Origin: Magnetospirillum moscoviense
Lineage (GTDB): Bacteria; Pseudomonadota; Alphaproteobacteria; Rhodospirillales; Magnetospirillaceae
Direction of reading: 5' to 3'
Assembly (NCBI RefSeq): GCF_001650635.1
Contig: NZ_LWQU01000112.1
Span: 1-55,499, forward strand
DNA length: 55,499 nt
The first letter of the stretch is position 1, and each line of letters opens with the position of its first letter. A program made the translations under genes and the position numbers. The notes under the pieces were generated by a model. It made no database searches. It saw nothing but the letters and a program-made list of their open reading frames with translations, and was not told where the DNA came from. Below, piece after piece: positions 1 to 8,487 of this stretch.

Positions 1-912
1 CCGACCACCACCGGGGCTCCGACCCCGACCACGACCGGCGCACCGACTCCGACCACCACCGGGGCTCCGACCCCGACCACCACCGGGGCTCCGACCCCGA
101 CCACCACCGGGGCTCCGACCCCGACCACGACCGGCGCACCGACTCCGACCACCACCGGGGCTCCGACCCCGACCACGACCGGCGCACCGACTCCGACCAC
201 CACCGGGGCTCCGACCCCGACCACGACCGGCGCACCGACTCCGACCACCACCGGGGCTCCGACCCCGACCACCACCGGGGCTCCGACCCCGACCACCACC
301 GGGGCTCCGACCCCGACCACCACCGGGGCTCCGACTCCGACGACGACCGGGGCTCCGACCCCGACCACCACCGGGGCTCCGACCCCGACCACCACCGGGG
401 CTCCGACTCCGACCACCACCGGGGCTCCGACTCCGACCACCACCGGGGCTCCGACCCCGACCACGACCGGCGCACCGACCCCGACCACCACCGGGGCTCC
501 GACCCCGACCACGACCGGCGCTCCGACTCCGACCACCACCGGCGCTCCGACCCCGACCACGACCGGGGCTCCGACCCCGACCACGACGGGCGCTCCGACC
601 CCGACGACGACCGGTGCTCCGACTCCGACCACGACCGGTGCTCCGACCCCGACGACGACCGGTGCTCCGACCCCGACCACGACCGGCGCTCCGACCCCGA
701 CCACGACGGGTGCTCCGACCCCGACCACGACCGGGGCTCCGACTCCGACGACGACGGGTGCTCCGACCCCGACCACCACCGGCGCTCCGACTCCGACCAC
801 CACGGGTGCTCCGACCCCGACCACGACCGGTGCTCCGACTCCGACCACCACGGGCGCTCCGACTCCGACCACCACGGGCGCTCCGACTCCGACCACCACG
901 GGCGCTCCGAAG
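1..912 (+). repeat. 38 tandem 24-bp units encoding PTTTGAPT
   Basis: The unit is 24 bp (ccgaccaccaccggggctcc plus four bases) and starts at 1, 25, 49 and so on to 889, always in phase. Variation is nearly all synonymous third positions: ggg/ggc/ggt for Gly, gct/gca for Ala, acc/acg/act for Thr. Units on the left are close to identical, while units after about 590 use more varied Gly and Thr codons. The last unit ends in Lys instead of Thr. The array continues beyond the left edge of the window. Confidence 0.95.
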
Positions 913-1956
913 CCCACGCGCGGTCCGCATCCGACGACGACCGAGGCTCCGACTCCGACCACCACCGGTGCTCCGAAGCCCACGCGCGCTCCGCATCCGA
1001 CCACCACGGCGGCGCCGACCCCGACCACCACCGAGGCCGTCACCACCACCGAGGCTGTTCACACCACCGAGCATGTTCTGACGACCGTGCCGGTGACCAG
1101 CGCGCCCGTCGTGACCACCGAACCGGTGCACACCACCGAGACGGTGGTGACCACCCAGATGGTCGTCACCTCGGAAGTGGTCGTCACCTCGGATGTCGTG
1201 GTCACCTCGACCGAGGCGGTGACCACCACCGAAACCGTCGTCACCACCGATCCGCCCCAGGACGTCACCGACGAGCCGAAGAGCGAGGAAATGGCCGACG
1301 TGCCGTCCTTCGATCACGATCTGTCCAACGTCGTGCTGTACCTGGATGACGGCGACGAGATCATGAAAATCAAGATCGAGGACTTCCCCAGCGGCTCGGA
1401 CGGCGTCAAGGACGCCAACGTCCTGCCCATCGAGCAGTTCGTCGCCGAGAATTATCCCGACGCCGAACTGGTGGGCATCACCATCAAGGCCGGTACCAAC
1501 GCGGTCGATGGGTATGGTCCGGGCGAGGGCGAGCTGTTCATCCTGAAGGATGGCGTCACTCAGGCCGATCTGCCCATGGCCGACAAGGCCGACGAGACCT
1601 ATAGCTTCAACCAGGCCTTCGATGGCATGGAACTGGGCGAGGAAACGGCCGGGGCCACCGTCGAGCAGAATCTGGGCGTCACCATGGGCGACACCCAGGG
1701 GGTGGATGCCGCCCAGGACGCCTTCACCTTCGGCGACGCCCAGACCGCCAATGCCGCCGGTGGCGGCGAGAACCAGGACGGTTGGACCCAACTGGTGCTG
1801 GACGGCGATGCAGCGTTGTCGGCGGAAGGCGGCTGGAACAAGCCGGTCAAGGAAAACGTCGAGGTCAAGGACAACGGCGGCGACAAGGTATCCGATGCCG
1901 GCGCGGATCACGATCACAAGCACGTCGATACCAACCCGGACAGCGTCGGCTGGTAA
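1..1956 (+). CDS. Mucin-like Thr/Pro octapeptide-repeat protein with acidic C-terminal domain (5' end outside window)
   Basis: The reading frame is open from the first base to the stop at 1954-1956, so the true start lies upstream. The first 304 residues visible are 38 in-phase copies of the octapeptide PTTTGAPT. A degenerate Thr/Pro/Val/Glu zone follows (about residues 305-425), with pieces such as [12 protein letters not shown] and [13 protein letters not shown]. After that comes a non-repetitive acidic domain of about 225 residues ending in a His/Asp-rich tail. Such Thr/Pro arrays are typical of extended, O-glycosylated or stalk-like surface segments. I do not recognise the C-terminal domain as a named family. 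A hairpin terminator follows, then a glycosyltransferase gene, which suggests (inference) that the repeat may be a glycan acceptor. Highly Arg-rich alternative frames across the repeat are shadows. Confidence 0.8.
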   Translation, partial: PTTTGAPTPTTTGAPTPTTTGAPTPTTTGAPTPTTTGAPTPTTTGAPTPTTTGAPTPTTTGAPTPTTTGAPTPTTTGAPTPTTTGAPTPTTTGAPTPTTTGAPTPTTTGAPTPTTTGAPTPTTTGAPTPTTTGAPTPTTTGAPTPTTTGAPTPTTTGAPTPTTTGAPTPTTTGAPTPTTTGAPTPTTTGAPTPTTTGAPTPTTTGAPTPTTTGAPTPTTTGAPTPTTTGAPTPTTTGAPTPTTTGAPTPTTTGAPTPTTTGAPTPTTTGAPTPTTTGAPTPTTTGAPTPTTTGAPTPTTTGAPKPTRGPHPTTTEAPTPTTTGAPKPTRAPHPTTTAAPTPTTTEAVTTTEAVHTTEHVLTTVPVTSAPVVTTEPVHTTETVVTTQMVVTSEVVVTSDVVVTSTEAVTTTETVVTTDPPQDVTDEPKSEEMADVPSFDHDLSNVVLYLDDGDEIMKIKIEDFPSGSDGVKDANVLPIEQFVAENYPDAELVGITIKAGTNAVDGYGPGEGELFILKDGVTQADLPMADKADETYSFNQAFDGMELGEETAGATVEQNLGVTMGDTQGVDAAQDAFTFGDAQTANAAGGGENQDGWTQLVLDGDAALSAEGGWNKPVKENVEVKDNGGDKVSDAGADHDHKHVDTNPDSVGW

Positions 1957-1974
1957 CTGAAGTCCGTGGACTAA

Positions 1975-2013
1975 GGCTGCCGTTCCCAACACAATGGGGA
2001 CGGCAGCCGTTTC
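1975..2013 (+). terminator. Hairpin terminator after the repeat protein
   Basis: GGCTGCCGTTCCC (1975-1987) pairs with GGGGACGGCAGCC (1996-2008), with one G-T wobble and an 8-nt loop. A short gtttc tract follows. It separates the repeat-protein gene from the glycosyltransferase operon; the weak U tract may allow read-through. Confidence 0.7.
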
Positions 2014-2028
2014 ATGTGAGGAGGATGC

Positions 2029-3585
2029 ATGGCCAAGCGCCCGCGGATATTCGTCAGCATCGCGTCTTATCGCGATACCGAATGTCAATGGACGGTCCGC
2101 GACCTGTTTCTGAAGGCCCGCCATCCCGAGCGGGTCTTCGTCGGCATCTGCTGGCAGTTCGTCAAGGACGAGGACGAGGATTGCTTCTTGTTCCAGACCC
2201 GGCCCGAGCAGTGCCGGGTGATCGAGGTCAACGCCAACGAAAGCCTGGGGGCGTGCTGGGCGCGCTCGAAGGTGCAATCCCTGTGGGCCGGCGAGGAATA
2301 TTCGCTGCAGATCGACAGCCACATGCGCTTCATCCAGGATTGGGACGACGTGCTGCTGGACATGCTGAAGCTTTGTCCGTCCAAAAAGCCGATCCTGTCA
2401 TCCTATCCGCCGGGCTACGATCCGCCAGACCAATTGGCCGATCCGACGGTGGTCGAGATCATTCCCAACGAATACGACGCCCACGGCGTGCTGAAGCTGC
2501 GCTCTAACGCCTGGGCCGAGCCCAAGGACCCGCCGCCGCCCAAGCGCAATCCCTTCATCGCCGGCGGCTTGCTGTTCGGCCGGTCCTCGCTGATCACCGA
2601 TGTTCCCTACGATCCCTATCTTTATTTTCACGGCGAGGAGATCACCCTGGCGGTGCGCCTGTTCACCGCTGGCTACGACGTCTATGCCCCCAGCCGAACC
2701 ATCGCCTTCCACGATTATACCAACCGGCGCGGCCGCCATCGTCACTGGGACGATTTCGACTGGAAGCATCTGAACGACCTGTCGTTCAGCCGCATCCGCC
2801 ACCTGTTGGGGATGGAGGTCAGTTCCGACCCCGAAGTGATCCGCGAGCTGGATAAATACGGCCTGGGCACGGCGCGCACGCTGGCCGAGTACCAAGCCTT
2901 CGCCAACCTGGATTTCAAGAACCGGCTGATCGACGGCAAGACCGCCGAGCAGCGCGAGGCCGGACTGACCCTGGATCAGCGCCGCGAGAACGCCCGCAAG
3001 GCCTTCGGCGAGATCTATCGCCAGAATGGCTGGGGCGCGAAGGAAACCAAGTGCGGCTGGGGCTCGACCCTGGCCCAGACCGAGGTGCTGCGTCGCAAGC
3101 TGCCCGACCTGTTGCGCTTCCTGGGCGCCGATATCGTCATCGACGCCGGCTGCGGCGACGCCAACTGGATCTCGCAGATCAGTCAGGATTTCAGGCTGTA
3201 TCTCGGCTTCGACCTGGTCGAGGAGGCGATCATGGACATGCGCAAGCGCCATAACCGGCGCCTGTCCCATTCCTTCGCGGTGGCCGACATCACCCGCGAC
3301 GTCCTGCCCAAGGGCGATGTCATCGTGTGCCGCGACGTGCTGACCCATTTGCCGGCCGACATGACCCTGGAAGCTCTGGCCCGCTTCAAGCAAAGCGGTT
3401 CGGCCTATCTGCTGGCCACCACCTTCACCGACACCGCCAATTCCGACATCCGCATCGGCGGCTGGTATCCGTCGAACCTGACCGCCGCGCCCTTCAACCT
3501 GCCGCCGCCGCGCATCCTGCTGTCCGAGGACCTGTCCGGCACCACCAAATCCCTGGGCGTGTGGGCGATCGCCGACCTGCCATGA
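2029..3585 (+). CDS. Glycosyltransferase (Skp1-type GlcNAc transferase family) fused to a SAM methyltransferase
   Basis: This is a 518-residue two-domain protein. Residues 1 to about 300 resemble the GlcNAc-transferase family related to eukaryotic Skp1 hydroxyproline GlcNAc transferase: the start RPRIFVSIASYRD, the acceptor/metal-like QIDSHMRF near residue 100, a GGLLFG segment and HGEEI. Residues about 340-518 are a class I SAM-dependent methyltransferase with motif I DAGCGDANW near residue 372 and CRDVLTHLP. The start has an AGGAGG ribosome site. The stop overlaps the next start (ATGA at 3582-3585), so the two genes are coupled. The likely role (inference) is adding a sugar to, and methylating, a surface polymer or the upstream Thr/Pro protein. 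The exact donor and acceptor cannot be read from sequence. Confidence 0.8.
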   Translation: MAKRPRIFVSIASYRDTECQWTVRDLFLKARHPERVFVGICWQFVKDEDEDCFLFQTRPEQCRVIEVNANESLGACWARSKVQSLWAGEEYSLQIDSHMRFIQDWDDVLLDMLKLCPSKKPILSSYPPGYDPPDQLADPTVVEIIPNEYDAHGVLKLRSNAWAEPKDPPPPKRNPFIAGGLLFGRSSLITDVPYDPYLYFHGEEITLAVRLFTAGYDVYAPSRTIAFHDYTNRRGRHRHWDDFDWKHLNDLSFSRIRHLLGMEVSSDPEVIRELDKYGLGTARTLAEYQAFANLDFKNRLIDGKTAEQREAGLTLDQRRENARKAFGEIYRQNGWGAKETKCGWGSTLAQTEVLRRKLPDLLRFLGADIVIDAGCGDANWISQISQDFRLYLGFDLVEEAIMDMRKRHNRRLSHSFAVADITRDVLPKGDVIVCRDVLTHLPADMTLEALARFKQSGSAYLLATTFTDTANSDIRIGGWYPSNLTAAPFNLPPPRILLSEDLSGTTKSLGVWAIADLP

Positions 3586-4976
3586 CCGACGCCAGCGATT
3601 TCGCCGACACCCCTGTCCTGGCCCAACGCATCGCCTTGGCGACCCAGGCCGGTCGGATGGATCAGGCCGGCGAACTGGCGAAGGCCTTGGCGGTTCAGGG
3701 GCGCGCCCCGGTGCGGGTGGCCCGGGCCCTGCTGGACCAAGGCCTGGACAGCGCCGCCTGTCTGGTGCTGGACCACTTGATGGACCATGATTCCCACGTC
3801 CGGGGCGCGGCGGCGCTGCAGGCCAAGGCCTGCCTGGGCGTCGGCCGGGTCGAGGCCGGGCTGGAGGCGCTGGCCCTGGCCGCGGCCGAAAATCCCGACG
3901 ACCCGGCCGCCGCCGCTGCCCTGGCCCGTCTGCTGATCGATCTGGGCCGCTGGGCCGAGGCGGTGCCGTGGCTGCGCCGCTGGGTCGCGCTGGTGCCCGC
4001 CGAGCCCGAACCCGAGAGCCTGCTGGGTCAAGCCTTAAGCTTGCGCCGGCCGCCGCCGCCGGGTGCCGAGTTGGACGATGTGCGCCTGGCCGACGCCCTG
4101 TACCGGGTACCGGTGCTGGCCGCCCAGCCGTTCGACCGGTTGCGCCTGACCCGGCTGACCGGCGGCAATGTCAATGTTGTCTACCGGGTTGACGGCCCGT
4201 CGGGCAGTTTCGTCGTGCGCCTGGCCAAGTATCCGCGCCAGCGCTGGGATGCCTATATCGAGGAACGGGCCAACCTGCGCCAGGCCCACGCCCGCCGCCT
4301 GGCCCCGGAACCGCTGTACATGGACATCGCCGACGGGACCTTGGTCATGCCGTTCGTGGTGGGCAAGGCAGGCGGTAGCATGAATGATCCGGCCTTCCTG
4401 GCCCGGGTCGCCGATTTCTTTCGCCGCCTGCATGCCGGTCCGGACTTCAGGGGCCGCTTCGACCCGCTGGTGCCGCTGGACTGGCGGGAAGAACGGGTGG
4501 CAGGACTGGTGCCGGACTGGGTTCCCGACCTGGCGGCGTTGCGCGCCGCCATGGCCGAAATCCGCGCCGCCCTGGCCGCCACCGCGCCCGGTTTCGCGCC
4601 CTGTCACAACGACCCGATCATCGGCAATTTCATCGATTCCCGTGACGGCCTGGTGATGATCGACTGGCAGACGGCGGCGATGGCCGATCCCGACGGCGAA
4701 ATCGGCGCCTTCCTGGCCCGCATCTCGCGCGCCGGCACCTTGCGCGACGATTTCCTGGCTGCCTTCTATGGCCATGCCGACCATCCACGCGCCCACCGCG
4801 CCCGCCTGTGGGAATGCATGGCCCGCTATGTCGAGATCGTCGAGGCGGTGCAGATGGGAATCGACGACCCGGCCGATACCGGCTGGATCGATCACGGCAA
4901 GCTAGCACTGGACACCGTGCGTCTGCTGCAAGACGATGGAACGGTATCGAGGGGACTGGTTGGCGTGAAGGGGTAG
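3582..4976 (+). CDS. TPR-like protein fused to an aminoglycoside/choline-kinase type phosphotransferase
   Basis: 464 residues. Residues 1 to about 150 are Ala/Leu-rich helical pairs of TPR type. Residues about 175-440 form an APH/choline-kinase fold: LTGGNVNVVYRV as the nucleotide loop, VVRLAKYP with the ATP-binding Lys, the catalytic loop CHNDPIIGNF (His342, Asp344, Asn349) and the metal-binding Asp361 in MIDWQ. I chose the ATG at 3582, which overlaps the previous stop by four bases; longer in-frame extensions run through the upstream gene. In this family the substrate is a small hydroxyl compound or sugar. In this operon a phosphorylated surface sugar or choline-like group is plausible, but that is inference. 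Confidence 0.8.
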   Translation: MTDASDFADTPVLAQRIALATQAGRMDQAGELAKALAVQGRAPVRVARALLDQGLDSAACLVLDHLMDHDSHVRGAAALQAKACLGVGRVEAGLEALALAAAENPDDPAAAAALARLLIDLGRWAEAVPWLRRWVALVPAEPEPESLLGQALSLRRPPPPGAELDDVRLADALYRVPVLAAQPFDRLRLTRLTGGNVNVVYRVDGPSGSFVVRLAKYPRQRWDAYIEERANLRQAHARRLAPEPLYMDIADGTLVMPFVVGKAGGSMNDPAFLARVADFFRRLHAGPDFRGRFDPLVPLDWREERVAGLVPDWVPDLAALRAAMAEIRAALAATAPGFAPCHNDPIIGNFIDSRDGLVMIDWQTAAMADPDGEIGAFLARISRAGTLRDDFLAAFYGHADHPRAHRARLWECMARYVEIVEAVQMGIDDPADTGWIDHGKLALDTVRLLQDDGTVSRGLVGVKG

Positions 4977-4978
4977 GG

Positions 4979-6043
4979 ATGAGCAGCCCACCGATTATCG
5001 CGGTGTTCAATGCCAAGGGGGGCGTGGGCAAGACGACCACGGTGGTCAACCTGGCGGCGTGCCTGGCTGCCCTGGGGCGCCGGGTGCTGGTCATCGACAT
5101 GGATGCCCAGGGCAACGCCACCACCAGCTTCGCCACCACCGAACTGCCGCGCAAAGGCACCTATAATCTGGTCACCGGCTCGGCGGGAATCGCCGAAGTG
5201 GTGCACCCGACCCTGATCGATGGGGTGTCCTTGGTCGGCGCCACCGACGATCTGGGCATCATCGATGTCGAGCTGGCGGTGGGCTCGATGGGCAAGGGCC
5301 ATGTGCTGCGCGACCATATCAGCGACCTGCCCGACGATAGCTTCGACCTGGTGCTGGTCGATTGCCCGCCGGCCATCGGCGCGATGACGGTCAACGCCCT
5401 GGCCTCGGCCCATGCGGTGATCGTTCCGGCCAACCCGACGCCGTTCGCCCATGACGGATTGATGCGCACCTGGCGGATCGTCAAGCGCCTGGCCGCCACC
5501 ATCAACCCGGCCCTTTACATTCAAGGCGTGCTGCTGACCCTGGCCGAGCAGGACGCCGATTGGGGCGTCGAGGACGTGATGGCGGCCGAATTGGGCAGCC
5601 TGGTCTTTCCGTTGCGGGTTCCGCACGACCCCAAGGTGTTCGTCGAGGCGTCGGGCCATGGCTTGCCGGCGGCGGTGTTCGCCCCCAACAGCCCGGGCGC
5701 CCGGGTCTATCTGGATCTGGCCGAACTGGTGCTGGCCGACGAGAACCGGCTGTGGCGGGCAGCAAAGGGCGCCGCGACCGATCCGCCGGATTTGGCCCCG
5801 ACGCGCAGTCGGGCCGAGGCCGAGAACGCCCTGGCCGGCTGGAACGTCAAGGCCCGCGATCAGGGGCTGCTGGACCGGCGCGTCAATATCCCCGAATTGG
5901 GGCAGCCCTTGCCGCCGCCGATCTTCGTGGAGGAAGACGCGGCCCCGCCCGGCTGTTCTGTCGGCCGCCAGGCGCTGGTCGCCCTGCTGGGCCTGGTGAT
6001 CGGCGCCATCGGCACCGTCATGGTGCAAGGCTGGCTGCGATGA
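4979..6043 (+). CDS. ParA/MinD-family ATPase with C-terminal membrane anchor
   Basis: 354 residues starting at ATG 4979, two bases after the previous stop. Near the N terminus is the deviant Walker A motif NAKGGVGKTT, followed by VIDMDAQGNATTS (switch/Walker A') and LVDCPP (Walker B). This is the ParA/Soj group that forms dimers on DNA or membranes to position cargo. Unlike plasmid or chromosome ParA it has no ParB partner nearby, and it ends in a hydrophobic helix (about 330-351, ALVALLGLVIGAIGTVMV) followed by WLR. That suggests it works at the inner membrane, perhaps placing the glycosylation or signalling machinery of this operon (inference). Its stop overlaps the next start (ATGA, 6040-6043). 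Confidence 0.85.
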   Translation: MSSPPIIAVFNAKGGVGKTTTVVNLAACLAALGRRVLVIDMDAQGNATTSFATTELPRKGTYNLVTGSAGIAEVVHPTLIDGVSLVGATDDLGIIDVELAVGSMGKGHVLRDHISDLPDDSFDLVLVDCPPAIGAMTVNALASAHAVIVPANPTPFAHDGLMRTWRIVKRLAATINPALYIQGVLLTLAEQDADWGVEDVMAAELGSLVFPLRVPHDPKVFVEASGHGLPAAVFAPNSPGARVYLDLAELVLADENRLWRAAKGAATDPPDLAPTRSRAEAENALAGWNVKARDQGLLDRRVNIPELGQPLPPPIFVEEDAAPPGCSVGRQALVALLGLVIGAIGTVMVQGWLR

Positions 6044-8085
6044 TGATGCCGGCTGCGCTTGGTTCCGGACAGGATGGGCGCCCGGCTCTGCTCGCAGCCT
6101 TGGTCCTGACGGTGTTGTTCGCGGCGATGCCGGTGCTGCCGCAAATCACCTTGTTTCGCCAGCTCGACGATTACCTGGCCGCCCATCAGGCGATCGAGAC
6201 CTTCTCGGCGGTGGTGGCCATGCTGATCTTCGGCATCGGCTGGCACGCCCATCGCTATGACCGCCCCGCCAACTTCACCATCCTGGCGGTCAGTTTCCTG
6301 GGGGTGGCGGCGCTGACCGTCTGCCACAGCATGTCCTATACCGGCATGCCGGATTTCATCACCCCCAGCGGGCCGGAAAAGGGCATCGCCTTCTGGCTGT
6401 CGATGCGCTTCCTGGCGGTGGTCGGCCTGATCTCGGCCGCCTTGATGCCGTGGCGGCCGTTTCGCTGGGCGCGCTGGCACCGCTGGCTGCTGGCCTTCGC
6501 CCTGGCCTTCGTCGCCCTGGTGATCTGGGTGGTGTTGTGGCATCAGGACAAGCTGCCCCGCACCTTCATCCCCGGCCAGGGATTGACGCCCCTGAAGGTG
6601 GTGGTGGAAATCGGCCTGTCGGCGGCGTTCCTGGTCGCCGCCATCTTGTTCTGGCGGCGGCGCACTGTCAGTCATCGCCACTGGCTGGCGGGCGGTTCCT
6701 GGGTGATGGGGCTGTCGGGGGCCTTTTTCGTTCTCTACACCAACCCCTTCGACATCTACAACCAGATCGGCCACCTTTACGTGGTGGTGGGCTATGGCCT
6801 GCTGTATCAGGGCCTGTTCATCGGCACCATCCACGAGCCCTATGAACAGCTGAACGATTCGCGCAAATTGCTGGAACAAAGCCATGCCCAGCTGGAAGAG
6901 CGGGTGTCGCAGCGGACCGCCGAGTTGCGCGACGCGGTGGCGGCGGCCGACCGCGCCAACCAGGCCAAGTCCGACTTCCTGTCGTCGATGAGCCACGAGC
7001 TGCGCACGCCGCTGAACGCCGTCCTGGGCTTCGCCCAATTGCTGCAGACCGGGCGGTCCGGCCCGCTGACCGAAAAGCAAAGCCGCCAGCTCGACCACAT
7101 CGTCAAGGGCGGCCAGCATCTGTTGGATCTGATCAGCGAGGTCCTGGACCTGGCACGGATCGAGGCCGGCAAGCTGGCGCTGTCGCTCGAGCCGGTGGCT
7201 CCGGCGCAGCTGCTCGATGAATGCCTGGCCCTGGCGCGGGCCTCGGCCCAGCGGTCGGGGGTGACGGTCGGCGACTGGCAGGTCGAGGATCACCGCGCCG
7301 TGCTGATCGATTATACCCGCTTCAAGCAGGTGCTGCTGAACCTGATGTCGAACGCGGTGAAGTACAATCGGCCGCAAGGCTTGGTCACCCTGTCGGTCAA
7401 GCCGGGCACGCCCGGTTTCGTGCGCTTCGTCGTCACCGACACCGGCCCCTGCATTCCCGAAAGCGCCCGGGCCGAGCTGTTCCAGCCGTTCAGCCGCCTG
7501 GGCGCCGAACTGAGCGAGGTCGAGGGCACCGGCATCGGCCTGACCATCACCCGCCGTCTGATCGAGGCGATGGACGGACGGATCGATTTCAGCTCGGTGG
7601 TGGGCGAGGGGTCGTCGTTCTGGGTCGAGGTGCCGGCGGCCGGCGATCTGGCCGCCCCGGCCGACGAGTCCGGCCCGTCGCCGTCGCTGTCGGCGGAAAT
7701 CGGCCAGCCCTTCACCTTGCTGTATATCGAGGATAATCCGGCCAACCTGCACCTGATGCAGGAAATCCTGGCCGATGTCGCCCGCGCCCGGCTGGTGTCC
7801 GCCCACACCGCCGAACTGGGGCTGGAGCTGGCGGTTCGCGACCGGCCCGACATCATCGTCTTGGACATCAATCTGCCGGGCATGGACGGCTTCGCCGCGC
7901 TGGCGGCGCTAAGGGCAGAAGGGGCGGCGCCGCCGGTCCCGGTGATCGCCCTGACCGCCAATGCCAGCGTCACCGCGCAAAGGCGGGCCGAACAGGCCGG
8001 TTTCGACGCCTATCTCACCAAACCGCTGGATATTCCCCGGTTCTGGGCTACCCTGGCGGAATTGCTGTCCGTGTCGAAGGCCTGA
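6040..8085 (+). CDS. MASE3-type membrane hybrid histidine kinase with receiver domain
   Basis: 681 residues. About residues 18-265 hold multiple membrane helices of a MASE3-like sensor (HSMSYTGMPDF, FWLSMRF). A coiled-coil linker at about 270-310 follows, then a HisKA domain with the H-box SHELRTPLN (phospho-acceptor His319). The ATPase domain has N-box NLMSNAVKYN (Asn438), G1 box DTGPCIPE (467-474) and G2 box GTGIGL (496-501). The receiver domain has YIEDN, phospho-acceptor Asp609 in VLDINLPG, and Lys661. The G1 box is unusual: Cys471 replaces the second Gly of DTGxGI. The start is one of three consecutive ATGs, the first overlapping the ParA stop. It probably signals to the response regulator five bases downstream. 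Confidence 0.9.
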   Translation: MMMPAALGSGQDGRPALLAALVLTVLFAAMPVLPQITLFRQLDDYLAAHQAIETFSAVVAMLIFGIGWHAHRYDRPANFTILAVSFLGVAALTVCHSMSYTGMPDFITPSGPEKGIAFWLSMRFLAVVGLISAALMPWRPFRWARWHRWLLAFALAFVALVIWVVLWHQDKLPRTFIPGQGLTPLKVVVEIGLSAAFLVAAILFWRRRTVSHRHWLAGGSWVMGLSGAFFVLYTNPFDIYNQIGHLYVVVGYGLLYQGLFIGTIHEPYEQLNDSRKLLEQSHAQLEERVSQRTAELRDAVAAADRANQAKSDFLSSMSHELRTPLNAVLGFAQLLQTGRSGPLTEKQSRQLDHIVKGGQHLLDLISEVLDLARIEAGKLALSLEPVAPAQLLDECLALARASAQRSGVTVGDWQVEDHRAVLIDYTRFKQVLLNLMSNAVKYNRPQGLVTLSVKPGTPGFVRFVVTDTGPCIPESARAELFQPFSRLGAELSEVEGTGIGLTITRRLIEAMDGRIDFSSVVGEGSSFWVEVPAAGDLAAPADESGPSPSLSAEIGQPFTLLYIEDNPANLHLMQEILADVARARLVSAHTAELGLELAVRDRPDIIVLDINLPGMDGFAALAALRAEGAAPPVPVIALTANASVTAQRRAEQAGFDAYLTKPLDIPRFWATLAELLSVSKA

Positions 8086-8090
8086 TCGCG

Positions 8091-8486
8091 ATGAGTGTTC
8101 CCGCCGTCCTGATCGTTGACGACAACGCCGTCAACCTCGAGCTTTACGGTGAATTGCTGGATATGACCGATTACCGCGCCGTGCTGGTGGCCCGGGCCGA
8201 TCAGGTGGTGCCGACCGCCCTGGCCGAACGGCCCGGTCTGATCCTGCTGGACCTCAACCTGCCGGGCAGTTCCGGCCAATTGGTGGCCAGCGACCTGAAA
8301 TCGTGTCCCGAATTGGCCCCGGTGCCGATTCTGGCCCTGACCGCCATCCGCCGCGAAGGCCTGGCCGATGCGCTGGAACGGGCCGGTTTCGCCGGTCTGG
8401 TGTCGAAGCCCTGCGGCGTCGAGACCTTCCTGGCCGCCGTTCAATGGGGCATGGCCGGCGCCGGCGAATTCCGGGTGTTCGGATAA
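8091..8486 (+). CDS. Single-domain response regulator (CheY/DivK type)
   Basis: 131 residues consisting of a receiver domain alone: acidic pair Asp10-Asp11 in LIVDDN, phospho-acceptor Asp54 in LLDLNLPG, Thr84 in ALTA and Lys106 in SKP. There is no output domain, so it must act by protein contact or as a phosphotransfer intermediate. It begins five bases after the hybrid kinase and is the last gene of the operon. It ends one base before the convergent rimO stop codon, so the two transcripts converge without a spacer. Confidence 0.9.
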   Translation: MSVPAVLIVDDNAVNLELYGELLDMTDYRAVLVARADQVVPTALAERPGLILLDLNLPGSSGQLVASDLKSCPELAPVPILALTAIRREGLADALERAGFAGLVSKPCGVETFLAAVQWGMAGAGEFRVFG

Positions 8487-8487
8487 G

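Noticed and set aside
1-912. CRISPR-like periodic array
   Set aside because: Units are 24 bp with no variable spacers and lie in frame within an open coding sequence.
614-1081. 155-residue Arg/Pro/Leu-rich frame across the repeats
   Set aside because: It is a shifted reading of the 24-bp repeat. The Thr/Pro frame continues into a normal non-repetitive domain, while this one does not.
5860-7806. 648-residue opposite-strand frame over the ParA and histidine kinase genes
   Set aside because: His/Gln/Arg-rich antisense composition with no conserved motif; the sense genes carry all kinase and ParA motifs.
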